Assembly (NCBI GenBank): GCA_004195635.1
Contig: PSPT01000001.1
Coordinates: 1-64,000 of the forward strand
Origin: Methanobacteriota archaeon
GTDB lineage: Archaea; Thermoplasmatota; Poseidoniia; Poseidoniales; Poseidoniaceae
DNA: 64,000 nucleotides
Direction: 5' to 3'
A program made the translations under genes and the position numbers. Positions 10,022-19,556 of the stretch are shown in pieces. Under the pieces are notes generated by a model, which was not told the origin of the DNA, ran no database searches, and saw only the letters and a list, made by a program, of their open reading frames with translations. Every line of letters starts with the position of its first letter. The stretch's first letter is position 1.

Positions 10022-10894
10022 CTAATTATCGTCCCATTTTGCAGTGTATTCACTGGCCTCAATTGTTGCGGCCCAATGCAAACTTGGCTTCAATAAATAA
10101 TTCCAAGCCAATAGGCCAACTGCTAGTCCAGTGATAAAATCAAAGATATAGTGTTGTTTGGTGAATAGAGTTGATAGAGCCAGCAACACCCACATGAATC
10201 TCAGCAAAGTTATTCTAATGAATACGGCCTTTTCACTTAATCCAGAGGGGGAGTCTTGCTGTATTGGTTCTACCTGATGCCCCCTCTGTTTCCACCAATA
10301 TTCTATTGTCAAACCTATTAGAACACTATGTATAATGTGAAGGCTTGGCCATGCATTCCATGGATAATCCACTCTGTGCAAAGAACTGCCGTATACCCAT
10401 CCCCAGACGCCCTCTCCCATCCTAATGTCAAGTGGAATTTGCTGGCGCAAAGTAATCTCGGTAGGGAATATAATGAATATCATGAAAGTAGCCCAACTCG
10501 CCAGCAGGAGACACTGGAGGAGCGCTATTACCTCCCTCCCCCCTCTGTCAGTTCTCGGTGCGAGAAAAGAGCCAGCCGGATAGAAGATATATAGGAATGA
10601 ATACGGAATAATCATCCAAGCGACAAAGGGTATTGAAGTGTCTAAAGGTGTTGTCAAGTCAAAAAAAGAGGTATCTCTCTCATTCATTAGTTGATTAATT
10701 GCCGAATAAGGAATGCCAATAAAAATACAAATTGAACTGATTATTGCAAGGGGCAAAAACCAACCGTTCCATTTTTCTCTTTTTCGCCAAATTGGTTTCC
10801 AACATGGCCAAGTGAGCAACAACTTGTGTATATTGCCCATATTTATCGGAAATGCTATTGGTTTAATACAGTTGCATATTTTTTCAATAGTCAT
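10022..10894 (-). CDS. PAP2-superfamily membrane phosphatase / phosphotransferase-like protein
   Basis: Polytopic; YPWNAWPSLHIIHSVLIGL and TKQHYIFDFITGLAVG resemble PAP2 motifs (SxxH, HxxxD). Confidence 0.7.
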   Translation of the reverse strand: MTIEKICNCIKPIAFPINMGNIHKLLLTWPCWKPIWRKREKWNGWFLPLAIISSICIFIGIPYSAINQLMNERDTSFFDLTTPLDTSIPFVAWMIIPYSFLYIFYPAGSFLAPRTDRGGREVIALLQCLLLASWATFMIFIIFPTEITLRQQIPLDIRMGEGVWGWVYGSSLHRVDYPWNAWPSLHIIHSVLIGLTIEYWWKQRGHQVEPIQQDSPSGLSEKAVFIRITLLRFMWVLLALSTLFTKQHYIFDFITGLAVGLLAWNYLLKPSLHWAATIEASEYTAKWDDN

Positions 10895-10970
10895 TGATTT
10901 GTTTAATCTTTTCTAACATCGTAACAAAAGCACTAATATGTAGTAGGGCACAGAAGGTTATGGGATAACT

Positions 10971-11501
10971 ATGATTGGACTGCCGACAGATGCTTTGCCG
11001 TATGTGCGCGGGATTCAATTAGTAATCTCTGGATATAGCGGTTATACCAAGGATAAACGACGTGAAACAGATTTGGCAGTGAGGCATGAAATTATTCGCG
11101 CTGCTGGTCGTGCACAAGTCCATTTGGAAAATGTTCATGATCAATCCTATCGCGATGGCAACTTGGATATTACGCGCTCTTGTAAGCAGGCTATGGAAGA
11201 AATTGACCAATTTCGAAATGAATTGGATAAAGCCGAAACCGGGCACGACCATCCGTTCTTTTCTACTCACAAAAGTATATCAAAATCGGATTTGAAGAAA
11301 TTAATAAAGCATGACCATGATGTGATTGAAATGGTGACAAAAAGCGTTAACATTGCAAATAGTTGTGAGCATGCCCATTCGGGTGGTTCGGATAAAGTAG
11401 ATGTAATAAAATATGCAAGGCAATGTCAGCAAATGATTACAAGTTGCAGGGGATTTTTCAATGCAAGGTCAAGTATATTGAAAGGAATGAAAAGGACGTG
11501 A
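10971..11501 (+). CDS. Conserved hypothetical protein (helical), upstream partner of SPFH-like gene
   Basis: Full ORF with 4-bp spacing to the next CDS; no family recognised. Confidence 0.6.
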   Translation: MIGLPTDALPYVRGIQLVISGYSGYTKDKRRETDLAVRHEIIRAAGRAQVHLENVHDQSYRDGNLDITRSCKQAMEEIDQFRNELDKAETGHDHPFFSTHKSISKSDLKKLIKHDHDVIEMVTKSVNIANSCEHAHSGGSDKVDVIKYARQCQQMITSCRGFFNARSSILKGMKRT

Positions 11502-11505
11502 AATC

Positions 11506-12744
11506 ATGACTCAACACAGATGGAGAGATAGCCCCGATGTAGTGGCAAGATTGATTGATAAGGACCGCATTATTTCTTGGAAAAGCAAAGATATTGTTCT
11601 AAAACCAAATGAGGCTTGTGCAATCATTCAAGATGGAAAAATTAGAGATATTATTACCGAGACAGTTATGAAAAATCAAGTTGGGGGATTTGGCAGTTGG
11701 CTGGCAAATTCAATGGGTTTAGGAAAAATCGATAATAAGTTGCTTTTTGCAATTACTGGTCCAGTTACACTTAATCTCGCAATGATTGGGCAATTAGCAA
11801 ATGGTGAAGAAGTCAAAGGAGTTGCTTCACTTCGCATCCAATTTCAACGAGACCATTTGCCCAAGTTACTCAATCTGTTTACAAATGGGCCGCGAGAGAT
11901 CACGCGTAGTTGGTTATCCTCACAATTACAGCGAGAGTTTGACACAAGAGTTGTTCATTCGCTTCTTTCAACAACCACTGATGTTAGTGCACTTCGTTCC
12001 CCTTCTTTTCAAGAGAATTTTGAAATGCGCACGGAGGTTGAAATGCGAAATGTCTGCCAATTATGGGGTGTTACATTACTGAAATCATTTTGTTCAACCG
12101 ATCCTACAGATCTTGAACGGGTTGAAAAACTTCGTGCCAAAATGGCTGCGAAAACTGAGCAGGGACAAGTCATGGCAGATGCTGAAATCGCAGCACTTGA
12201 GCGCCATGAGTTGGTTATGCTCCGGCGAATTGAAGTTGAATATTCTCAAGCACAAGCTCGTGCGCGAGGTCAAGTTGCGGTTGAAGTTGAAGCCGAATTG
12301 AAAGAATTACGTGCTGAGGAAATACGATGGGAAGCCGAGTTAAAGGTTGAACGTCAACGGCATGAGATGAATAAGGATGATCGTCAGCACAAAACAAAAC
12401 AAGCAATGGATTTGTTTGCTCAAGTTCAAGAAGCAAAGCGAGCACGGATGTCTCAGCATTCTGACTCAAACTTAAAACGTCAACAACATACAGATGAGGT
12501 TCAAACTCAAATGATGGCATTAGCCGCTGAAAAAGGCGCACTCACGCCCGAAGTAATGCAAACTTTCCTTGATAATCAAAGTACACAGAAGCAAGCCGAT
12601 CAACCTGGGCAAACTTCAGTTGCAACACCCTCTACTACAGAAACCGGCACAATAATCCCTCAGGCAACAGTGCAAATTTGTAATTGTGGGCAAGTTCTTC
12701 AAAATACTTGGTCTGCATGCCCAATGTGTGGAAAGCAATTGTAG
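11506..12744 (+). CDS. SPFH/band-7-like protein with coiled coil and C-terminal zinc ribbon
   Basis: SPFH-like N-terminal part, Glu/Arg/Ala-rich coiled coil (AALERHELVMLRRIEVEYSQAQARARGQ), terminal CNCGQ...CPMCG zinc ribbon. Confidence 0.65.
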   Translation: MTQHRWRDSPDVVARLIDKDRIISWKSKDIVLKPNEACAIIQDGKIRDIITETVMKNQVGGFGSWLANSMGLGKIDNKLLFAITGPVTLNLAMIGQLANGEEVKGVASLRIQFQRDHLPKLLNLFTNGPREITRSWLSSQLQREFDTRVVHSLLSTTTDVSALRSPSFQENFEMRTEVEMRNVCQLWGVTLLKSFCSTDPTDLERVEKLRAKMAAKTEQGQVMADAEIAALERHELVMLRRIEVEYSQAQARARGQVAVEVEAELKELRAEEIRWEAELKVERQRHEMNKDDRQHKTKQAMDLFAQVQEAKRARMSQHSDSNLKRQQHTDEVQTQMMALAAEKGALTPEVMQTFLDNQSTQKQADQPGQTSVATPSTTETGTIIPQATVQICNCGQVLQNTWSACPMCGKQL

Positions 12745-12775
12745 GCGGCCCATATCGCCAAAGTTTGCATTAATC

Positions 12776-12819
12776 CCTACCTTTTCAAAAAAAGGTTAGG
12801 CTGAAAATAGAGGTTTTTT
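12776..12819 (+). terminator. Putative terminator after SPFH-like gene
   Basis: CCTACCTTTTCAAAAAAAGGTTAGG imperfect hairpin followed by GGTTTTTTC, located between convergent genes. Confidence 0.4.
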
Positions 12820-12997
12820 CATTCAACTATAAACATAATTTGTCAAATTACCATCTGGAAAGGCAATCAATACTACAGGCAACGAAACGCATTTAGTGTT
12901 TCAACAAATCGCAATCTGATGTGTTCAATGGGTCTATCCGAATACGCATCAAATGTAATTGTTGCTTGAATGGGCTTTGCGTGGGGCTTTCTATTCC

Positions 12998-13642
12998 CTA
13001 TGATTTGCTCATTTGGACAATTCTATCCGCAAATAATTCCGCTTCTTCGAGGTCGTGAGTTACCAATATTGCAGTGATGTTCTTTATCTTTAGAAGGTCT
13101 CTAGTATCGCGGATTAATTTATTCTTAAGATCTTTATTTAGTGCACTAAAAGGTTCATCAAGCAGTATGATTTTCGGCTCGGAAAGAAGTGTTCGTGCTA
13201 ACTCAACTCGCCTCGCTTCACCTCCCGAAAGACTAGCAACATCGCGTTTCTCAAATCCCTCTAAACCAATTTCAGTTAGAATATTGCTCGCCAGTTCAAG
13301 TCTTTCATTTGCATTATTATTTTTGTTTTTACTTATGCCTAAAAGCAAATTCCCTTGAACATTTTTGTGAGGGAAAAGTGTGTTGGACTGAAAAACCATT
13401 CCAACATCTCGTGACTCAGGAGGAATATTTGCGCAGTCTTTGCCGGTCAATTTTATGTAGCCTGAATCAATTTCCTCAAAGCCACAAAGGCATCTTAGTA
13501 GAGTAGTTTTTCCACATCCCGAGGGGCCAAGGAGAGCAATTATTTCGCCTTCATTCACCTTCAAACAATAGTCATTAAGCACATTATTATCTAAATAGGA
13601 TTTTCGGATATTTTCAATTTCAAGAATTATTTTATTACTCAT
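12998..13642 (-). CDS. ABC transporter ATP-binding protein, probable thiamine transporter (ThiQ-like)
   Basis: Walker A GPSGCGKTT, signature LSGGEARRVELARTL, Walker B IILLDEPFSAL; overlaps the permease gene. Confidence 0.85.
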   Translation of the reverse strand: MSNKIILEIENIRKSYLDNNVLNDYCLKVNEGEIIALLGPSGCGKTTLLRCLCGFEEIDSGYIKLTGKDCANIPPESRDVGMVFQSNTLFPHKNVQGNLLLGISKNKNNNANERLELASNILTEIGLEGFEKRDVASLSGGEARRVELARTLLSEPKIILLDEPFSALNKDLKNKLIRDTRDLLKIKNITAILVTHDLEEAELFADRIVQMSKS

Positions 13643-15453
13643 CAGAATTCACCACCGGCCCCATCGGGGCGATATTTTTCAACCATTACATAGAGAATTA
13701 ATGTAATTGCCATTAGTACAGATGCGCCTGCCATAGCAGTAGGGGTAACCAAGGGGTCAAATCCCGGTTTGGAAAACAAGGCATCAATATGAACGGGTAA
13801 TGTAGATGAGGCACCATTTCTCAACACAACCCATGTTGCGCCAAATTCACCAAGGGATATTGCAAGTGCAAGACTTGATGCGACAACAATTGGTCCGCTG
13901 AGTAAGGGTAATGTAATTTTGAACATTCTTTCAATGGGTCCCAGCCCAAGTAGTGCTGCTGCTTTTGAATAATCAGGATTTAGGCTTCTTATTGCGGGAA
14001 GAATGGAACGAACGACAAAGGGAGTTGCAATGAGTATGTGTCCTATTGCAGGGAACCACCACTTCTGTGACAAACTCGGCCATGTGTTGAGGAGACCTAA
14101 ACTAACTCCCAGACCAATTAGCACTGCGGAAATGGCTAATGGAAACATCACTAGTAAATCGTTTCCTCTTGCCCAGTATTTCCAAAAAAACCTTTTCCCC
14201 CTCGTTCTTGCATTTGTTGCTAATTCATCGCTCAAATGAATATTGTGGGCAAAAATTATTCCCAATGGCACTGCTATTAATAGAGTTAATGCAGCATATC
14301 CGAGTGAGTTGAATAGGGCCTCAGTGATAGTTGTTTGATTCCAAGAGAGAGTGCTAAGTGAGTTCCAACCTTCAAGGGTCCATTGTTGCGTGAAGCCTAC
14401 ATCCCCTGTGCGAACTCGAATCCGAAATGATGAGCGGAATACTGCAATCAGGGGTGCCATAACAAAAATCAAGATTGAAATAAAGTAAAAGGTTTTGAGA
14501 ATGGAAGTAAAACTCATTTCTCTAAACGGTTTTTGTCTATTTTGTCCCTTTGATAAGGCAAAAGGCACTGCGGTGCTGTTTCTTTTTTGCAACCAATTTA
14601 GCAAGATCAATGAAATCATTATTGTGATTAATTGAATAGTGGCACTACCTAATACAATCTGTGCATCACCCATGCCGTAATCTGGAATCCCTGCTGCACC
14701 TCCATGCTCGGCCATTAACCGCTCTAGTGTGTAGGATGAAGGGGTTAACCATCTTACCAATGCGAAACTTGTGAAACTAAAAATAAATGTCATTACGCTT
14801 GCTGCTGCAATATTAGGCGATAATAACGGCAGCCAAAGGTTTTTCATGCGTGAAAAAATATTATTTCCTCCTGGTAATAATTTAATACTCTCCTCAATAT
14901 TCGGGTTGAGATTTGACAATGGTGGTTCTAGGAAGCGTATTGTGAGGGCGAGGTTGAACCAAATGTGCGCAGCAATTAGTGCAATGAAATGCCCAGGGTT
15001 TTCCCAACCGGTTGCATCAGAAATCTCGCCAATAATTCCGTTTTGTTGTCGCAAATCAATACCAAGAGGATACAAAGGTCCATCGGTTCCAATTAATGCT
15101 AAAAAACCAACTGCAGCAATAATTGAAGGCATTACGAAGGGCATTGTGAAGATGGCTCTAAGGTAAATGCGCCCCGGCCAATTATCTCGGGCAAGAGTCC
15201 AAGCAATCGGGATGCCCAGTAGAATTGTGATAATTGTAGAAATACTGGCTTCAATAAAAGTAAAAGCAATTGCTCCTGTACCAGATGGTCTAGAATCAAT
15301 TTGCCAAATGGCGGCGAATGGGCTCAACTCTGCAACTGTAATTAATCTCGTAAAGCCGAGATAAAGTGGGAAAAAAACTAGAACTGAAAATAGTAATGTG
15401 GGTGCCACATGGAGCAATAGGGCTCCTTTTCGCATTAATCTCACCTCTTTCAA
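13642..15453 (-). CDS. ABC transporter permease, two-domain ThiP-like
   Basis: ~600 aa with two binding-protein-dependent permease modules (e.g. SKAAALLGLGPIERMFKITLPLLSGPI); between ThiB-like and ThiQ-like genes. Confidence 0.82.
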   Translation of the reverse strand: MKEVRLMRKGALLLHVAPTLLFSVLVFFPLYLGFTRLITVAELSPFAAIWQIDSRPSGTGAIAFTFIEASISTIITILLGIPIAWTLARDNWPGRIYLRAIFTMPFVMPSIIAAVGFLALIGTDGPLYPLGIDLRQQNGIIGEISDATGWENPGHFIALIAAHIWFNLALTIRFLEPPLSNLNPNIEESIKLLPGGNNIFSRMKNLWLPLLSPNIAAASVMTFIFSFTSFALVRWLTPSSYTLERLMAEHGGAAGIPDYGMGDAQIVLGSATIQLITIMISLILLNWLQKRNSTAVPFALSKGQNRQKPFREMSFTSILKTFYFISILIFVMAPLIAVFRSSFRIRVRTGDVGFTQQWTLEGWNSLSTLSWNQTTITEALFNSLGYAALTLLIAVPLGIIFAHNIHLSDELATNARTRGKRFFWKYWARGNDLLVMFPLAISAVLIGLGVSLGLLNTWPSLSQKWWFPAIGHILIATPFVVRSILPAIRSLNPDYSKAAALLGLGPIERMFKITLPLLSGPIVVASSLALAISLGEFGATWVVLRNGASSTLPVHIDALFSKPGFDPLVTPTAMAGASVLMAITLILYVMVEKYRPDGAGGEF

Positions 15454-16559
15454 ATTGCAGCATCCCAGTTGTTAAGCCACTCATCGATATGTGATTCAAT
15501 ATCTTCCGAACTAATTTGTATATCAATAGGGCTTACAGAATGATGACGGTATCCATTTTCTTCAGGAAGAGAATACCCATCCAATACACTGTACATGAAA
15601 TTTTGAGTGGGCATTTGTGAATTTACCTCAGGGGATATCAAATATTCAATAAATGACTTTGCCTGACTAATATCTCCTGCACCATTAGGTATTGCAGCGT
15701 ATTCAATTTGTAGAAACGAAGCGCCAGATAGGTTTAATGCAGCAGATTGAGTCCAATTATCCCCATACCATGCTTCTACGCCAGGGCTATGGCAATACGA
15801 AACCACGGCCTGAGCATCACCAATATAGCCGTCCATCCATGGTCCATATCCACCCGAATAATGAGTCTCATAAGCCTCAGTCCAACCACTACTTACTATT
15901 ACGTCATTAGCAGACATTGCTGCCCACCAATCAGTATAGTCTGTACTTTCATCTGCATCTTCTGCAAAGTATTGTGTTGTTGCAATAAGGAAACTTCTGC
16001 CTGGGCTTGAAGTACGTGGATTTTGAACTGCAACCCTTCCCTCCCATTCCGATTCAGTAAAATCCCACAGACTCGTAGGAGTAGTGACATTTTCCCCATC
16101 TACAAATGAGGTGTCATAATTGATGCAAATGCTTCCCATGTCATAAGGCACAGCGTACGAACCATCATGTGAGGAAAGTGCTTTTTGCGAAATATTTTCG
16201 ACGTTTACATCATTTGCTTTAAACAAAGAAAAGGCCAAGGCATCACCTAAAAAAGAATTATCGATGCCGATAATCAAATCGTATTGGGGGTTGGCTTTGT
16301 TTAGAATAGCAGTTTCCAATACTCCACCTGCATCATTTGCTCGAATGAACTCCACAGAAATACCAGTTTGGTTTGTATAAGCACTAATCATTTCATCAGA
16401 GAGTGCCATAATGTCATATGTGAGAATTCTGAGTGTATCGCCTCCATTGTCTTTTTCAGCCCTTTGCAAATTGGAATTCCACGGTCCTTCAATACAACCT
16501 GAGAGGGGTGTTGATAGCATACACAAAATTAGAAATGCTGCAGAACAAATCTGTCTCAC
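15450..16559 (-). CDS. Thiamine ABC transporter substrate-binding lipoprotein (ThiB-like)
   Basis: Lipobox LSGC; LRILTYDIMALSDEMISAYTNQTGISVEFIRANDAGGVLETAILNKANPQYDLIIGIDN typical of ThiB/TbpA. Confidence 0.82.
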   Translation of the reverse strand: MRQICSAAFLILCMLSTPLSGCIEGPWNSNLQRAEKDNGGDTLRILTYDIMALSDEMISAYTNQTGISVEFIRANDAGGVLETAILNKANPQYDLIIGIDNSFLGDALAFSLFKANDVNVENISQKALSSHDGSYAVPYDMGSICINYDTSFVDGENVTTPTSLWDFTESEWEGRVAVQNPRTSSPGRSFLIATTQYFAEDADESTDYTDWWAAMSANDVIVSSGWTEAYETHYSGGYGPWMDGYIGDAQAVVSYCHSPGVEAWYGDNWTQSAALNLSGASFLQIEYAAIPNGAGDISQAKSFIEYLISPEVNSQMPTQNFMYSVLDGYSLPEENGYRHHSVSPIDIQISSEDIESHIDEWLNNWDAAI

Positions 16560-17428
16560 GGATCCACCGCCTTTAATGCAGAAATAAATTTATGAGTATT
16601 ATCCACTAATTCAAGAGGATTATTGGCTAAGAGGTACATTGTTGGTTCCCATCCAAATCCACCAGTATCAAGAAGCATGTCACAAAATTCGGGAGTGCCA
16701 GATATTTCACCACGCGGTGCTTCAACAAGAGTCCAGTTTAATTGAGAACAGGCACTGCGAATGGAACTAGTATCAACACCATCTCCCTTACTAGCCAGAG
16801 GGGGGCGCAAATTTAGGATTGAGCCCTTATCGCGGTCAATTTCCCTCGCACGAAGTAATACTCCTGCTAAATGATTACTAGTTCCAAAAGAAGCAGCCTC
16901 AATTGGCTTAAGTTTGCCATTGATGAAAACAAACCGGCCTGGAAACGCGCAAACATCGTTTTTCCCATCTGGGTTTTCTGTGCAAGCGGCAATATTCATC
17001 CCCACCTCTGGCAAATATGGCTGAATAGTTTCGGCCATTATTCTGCTACTCGCCCAGTCCAATCTTCTTAATAGAGCAGTTCTCATTTGCCCCTTATCAA
17101 GGTCTGTGCCAGTTAATGTTGAATCAAAGCGAATAATTTGGTTTCCACTCAGTTGAAATTCGGTGACAAACCGTTGCCTAATCACCTTAGTTTTTGGGCC
17201 CAACTGAATCAATGCTTGTGCAAGTTCATTGGCCCACCCATCAATTACCGCCTCGTCGGCACTTCCCGGAAGTGAAGGCAATTGCCTTGATACTAGACGC
17301 GAGATTGTACTTTGCGTTGTGCCCAATATTTTTGCCGTTTCAGATTGTGACCAGTCGGTTGCGAGTAATTTTTTTGCAACCAACATTTGCAATCTTGTCA
17401 TCCAGTCAGTACCGCCATCTCCTAGCAT
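16556..17428 (-). CDS. HTH-ThiN transcriptional regulator (ThiR-like thiamine regulator)
   Basis: N-terminal HTH (LVAKKLLATDWSQSETAKILGTTQSTISRLVSRQ); C-terminal ThiN-like domain (LPEVGMNIAACTENPDGKNDVCAFPGRFVFINGKLKPIEAASFGTSNHLAGVLL); first gene of thiamine transporter operon. Confidence 0.82.
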   Translation of the reverse strand: MLGDGGTDWMTRLQMLVAKKLLATDWSQSETAKILGTTQSTISRLVSRQLPSLPGSADEAVIDGWANELAQALIQLGPKTKVIRQRFVTEFQLSGNQIIRFDSTLTGTDLDKGQMRTALLRRLDWASSRIMAETIQPYLPEVGMNIAACTENPDGKNDVCAFPGRFVFINGKLKPIEAASFGTSNHLAGVLLRAREIDRDKGSILNLRPPLASKGDGVDTSSIRSACSQLNWTLVEAPRGEISGTPEFCDMLLDTGGFGWEPTMYLLANNPLELVDNTHKFISALKAVDP

Positions 17429-17596
17429 GAAAGGCCCTGTGGGTGGAAGTTATTCAACTTGCCTCTGCTTTGATGCAAGATGCATTGGTTGTAAGACACC
17501 CTCTACTATTCGGTATTTGCCGAAGTTCTTCAATTGGCCAATCAGCACGTTATTGCTGGGGAAGTTTGTTGAACCCCCTCCCTCCCCCTTGCATCT

Positions 17597-19024
17597 ATGA
17601 CTGGTGAAGACGAGGTAGAAGTTTTTCTCAATTCGGTCTTTGTCCGCGTAAAATCATGGCTCAAAGAGGCAGATGGCTCAGAGGTTCATCTTGACGAAAC
17701 GCCTTCTGACATTCGCCGTCAAGTTCGTCTAAGCCTACCTCTAGAAGGTGAAGGATTAGAGGGCGCTTTGGAAGGTATTGATGATTTTCTTCTCCATAGT
17801 GTTAGGACTCACCACTCCAATTTCATGAATCCACTTTGGGGTGGTTTTTCAGCATCAGCATTTGCGGGTGAAGTAATTTCAGCCGTGGCTCAATCGTCAA
17901 TGTATACCTTTCAACTCGCCCCTATTGCCACTTTGGTAGAGCAAGAAATAATTTCCCGAATGTCTGAAATTATTGGTTTCAGTGATGGAAATGGGGTTTT
18001 GACTACAGGAGGATCAAATGGTAATATGCTTGGGTTGCTTTGTGCTCGCCATTCGCATTATCCTATTGGAATGAAAACAGGAGTTGATGGTAGAAATTTG
18101 GTCATGTATGTTTCCGCGGAATCTCACTATTCCGCATTAATGGCTGCTAATGTGATTGGAATTGGCCATGATAATGTGGTCAAAGTATCCACCGATGAGG
18201 ATGGGCGGATGAATTGCAACCGTCTGGAGGAAGAAATTGAGATTACCTTGACCGAAGGAAAAACTCCTCTTTGCATTATTGCGACATCTGGAACAACAGT
18301 TAGGGGTGCATTTGACCCCATTGCGGAAATCGCAGAAATAGCGAATCGGAATGGAATTTGGCTTCATGTGGATGCTGCATGGGGAGGCGCCTGTCTTTTT
18401 TCAAACACTCATGCAGAATTGATGAGAGGTGTTGAATTGGCCGACTCAATATGTTGGGATGCACATAAAATGATGGGTGTGCCACTTATCTGCTCCGCAT
18501 TTATTATCAAGAACCCACGGATTCTGAGACAAACTTGTAATCATACTAGGGCTGCTCATTACCTATTTCATTCCAATACTGAGGATTTGGATCTTGGGCA
18601 CATGTCATTACAATGTGGAAGAAGAATTGATGCGCTTAAATTATGGTTGGCATGGAAGGAAAAGGGCGATGCAGGTTGGGCCAAATTAGTAGATGGCTAT
18701 GTGGAATTGGCTGAATATCTTGAGAAATTAGTAGTAGATGAGCCAAGCCTTGAATTAATGTCAACCCGCATGTGGGCAAATGTTTGCTTCCGCTACAATC
18801 CTAGTTCAAGTGAGAGGAATTCAGAGATTGATTTAAATCTCCTAAATAGTAAGTTGCGAGATGAATTGAGTGCAACAAAGCAGTTTTTAATCAGCCGCTC
18901 AAATATTGCTGAGGATGTTATACTACGCCCAGTTATTGCTAATCCCGGAGTCTCCCTTGAAGTATTAGACAAATTAGTTTCTGAAATTGTGCGAATAGGA
19001 GACGAGTTAATCGCCGCCGATTAA
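17597..19024 (+). CDS. PLP-dependent (group II) amino acid decarboxylase
   Basis: THHSNFMNPLWGG, TTGGSNGNMLGL, HVDAAWGGACLFS, ADSICWDAHKMMGVPL (PLP-lysine motif). Confidence 0.85.
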   Translation: MTGEDEVEVFLNSVFVRVKSWLKEADGSEVHLDETPSDIRRQVRLSLPLEGEGLEGALEGIDDFLLHSVRTHHSNFMNPLWGGFSASAFAGEVISAVAQSSMYTFQLAPIATLVEQEIISRMSEIIGFSDGNGVLTTGGSNGNMLGLLCARHSHYPIGMKTGVDGRNLVMYVSAESHYSALMAANVIGIGHDNVVKVSTDEDGRMNCNRLEEEIEITLTEGKTPLCIIATSGTTVRGAFDPIAEIAEIANRNGIWLHVDAAWGGACLFSNTHAELMRGVELADSICWDAHKMMGVPLICSAFIIKNPRILRQTCNHTRAAHYLFHSNTEDLDLGHMSLQCGRRIDALKLWLAWKEKGDAGWAKLVDGYVELAEYLEKLVVDEPSLELMSTRMWANVCFRYNPSSSERNSEIDLNLLNSKLRDELSATKQFLISRSNIAEDVILRPVIANPGVSLEVLDKLVSEIVRIGDELIAAD

Positions 19025-19030
19025 TATCAT

Positions 19031-19441
19031 TTGCATTACTTTCTAATCAATAATTCTCAAGAGCAGTATGCGAAAGGGATAGAAGATAGAGCCTTCGGCA
19101 AGAGGTTGAGTGAGATGAGTGGGCGAGTGAATATACTCCTGCAAAAGGACAAGGTTGACTTTGTTCTTTTTGCAACAAGCACCTGTCCCTTTTGCCACAA
19201 GGCAAAGAATTTATTGAGTCAGTCAAAACTATCTTGGAAGTCTCATGATGTTCGAAAAAATCAGAAACTCCAGATGGAGGTCATTCAAATGACAGGACAA
19301 AGAACGGTTCCAGCGGTATTTGACACAAGAGGTGAAACGCCACAATTTATTGGTGGCTTCGATGACCTTCATGAATTTCTAAGGATAGAGTTTGGCGGTG
19401 AAAAAAAGAGAGGCTTCCTTGCTCGTTTCTTCGGTTTTTGA
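19031..19441 (+). CDS. Glutaredoxin-like protein (start probably 19115)
   Basis: FATSTCPFCHKAKNLL CxxC, TVPAVFD, GGFDDLHEF. Confidence 0.8.
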   Translation: MHYFLINNSQEQYAKGIEDRAFGKRLSEMSGRVNILLQKDKVDFVLFATSTCPFCHKAKNLLSQSKLSWKSHDVRKNQKLQMEVIQMTGQRTVPAVFDTRGETPQFIGGFDDLHEFLRIEFGGEKKRGFLARFFGF

Positions 19442-19556
19442 ATTTGCTAATGTTTCATCCTAATCAGCCGTTGTGCCCATTCACATTCCCAAATCCGCAA
19501 TAATAACGTGCATTAACAGTAAAGCAGCATTCGTGATAGAAATTGGGTTTGCAATA

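Noticed and set aside
13951-14239. Plus-strand ORFs across the thi operon (e.g. 14003..14239, 14771..15166)
   Set aside because: Antisense to well-supported ABC transporter genes; no family similarity.
17429-17596. TPP riboswitch (THI element) upstream of the thiamine operon
   Set aside because: I could not find the conserved CUGAGA ... ACCUGA core of the THI element; regulation by the HTH-ThiN protein is the simpler explanation.
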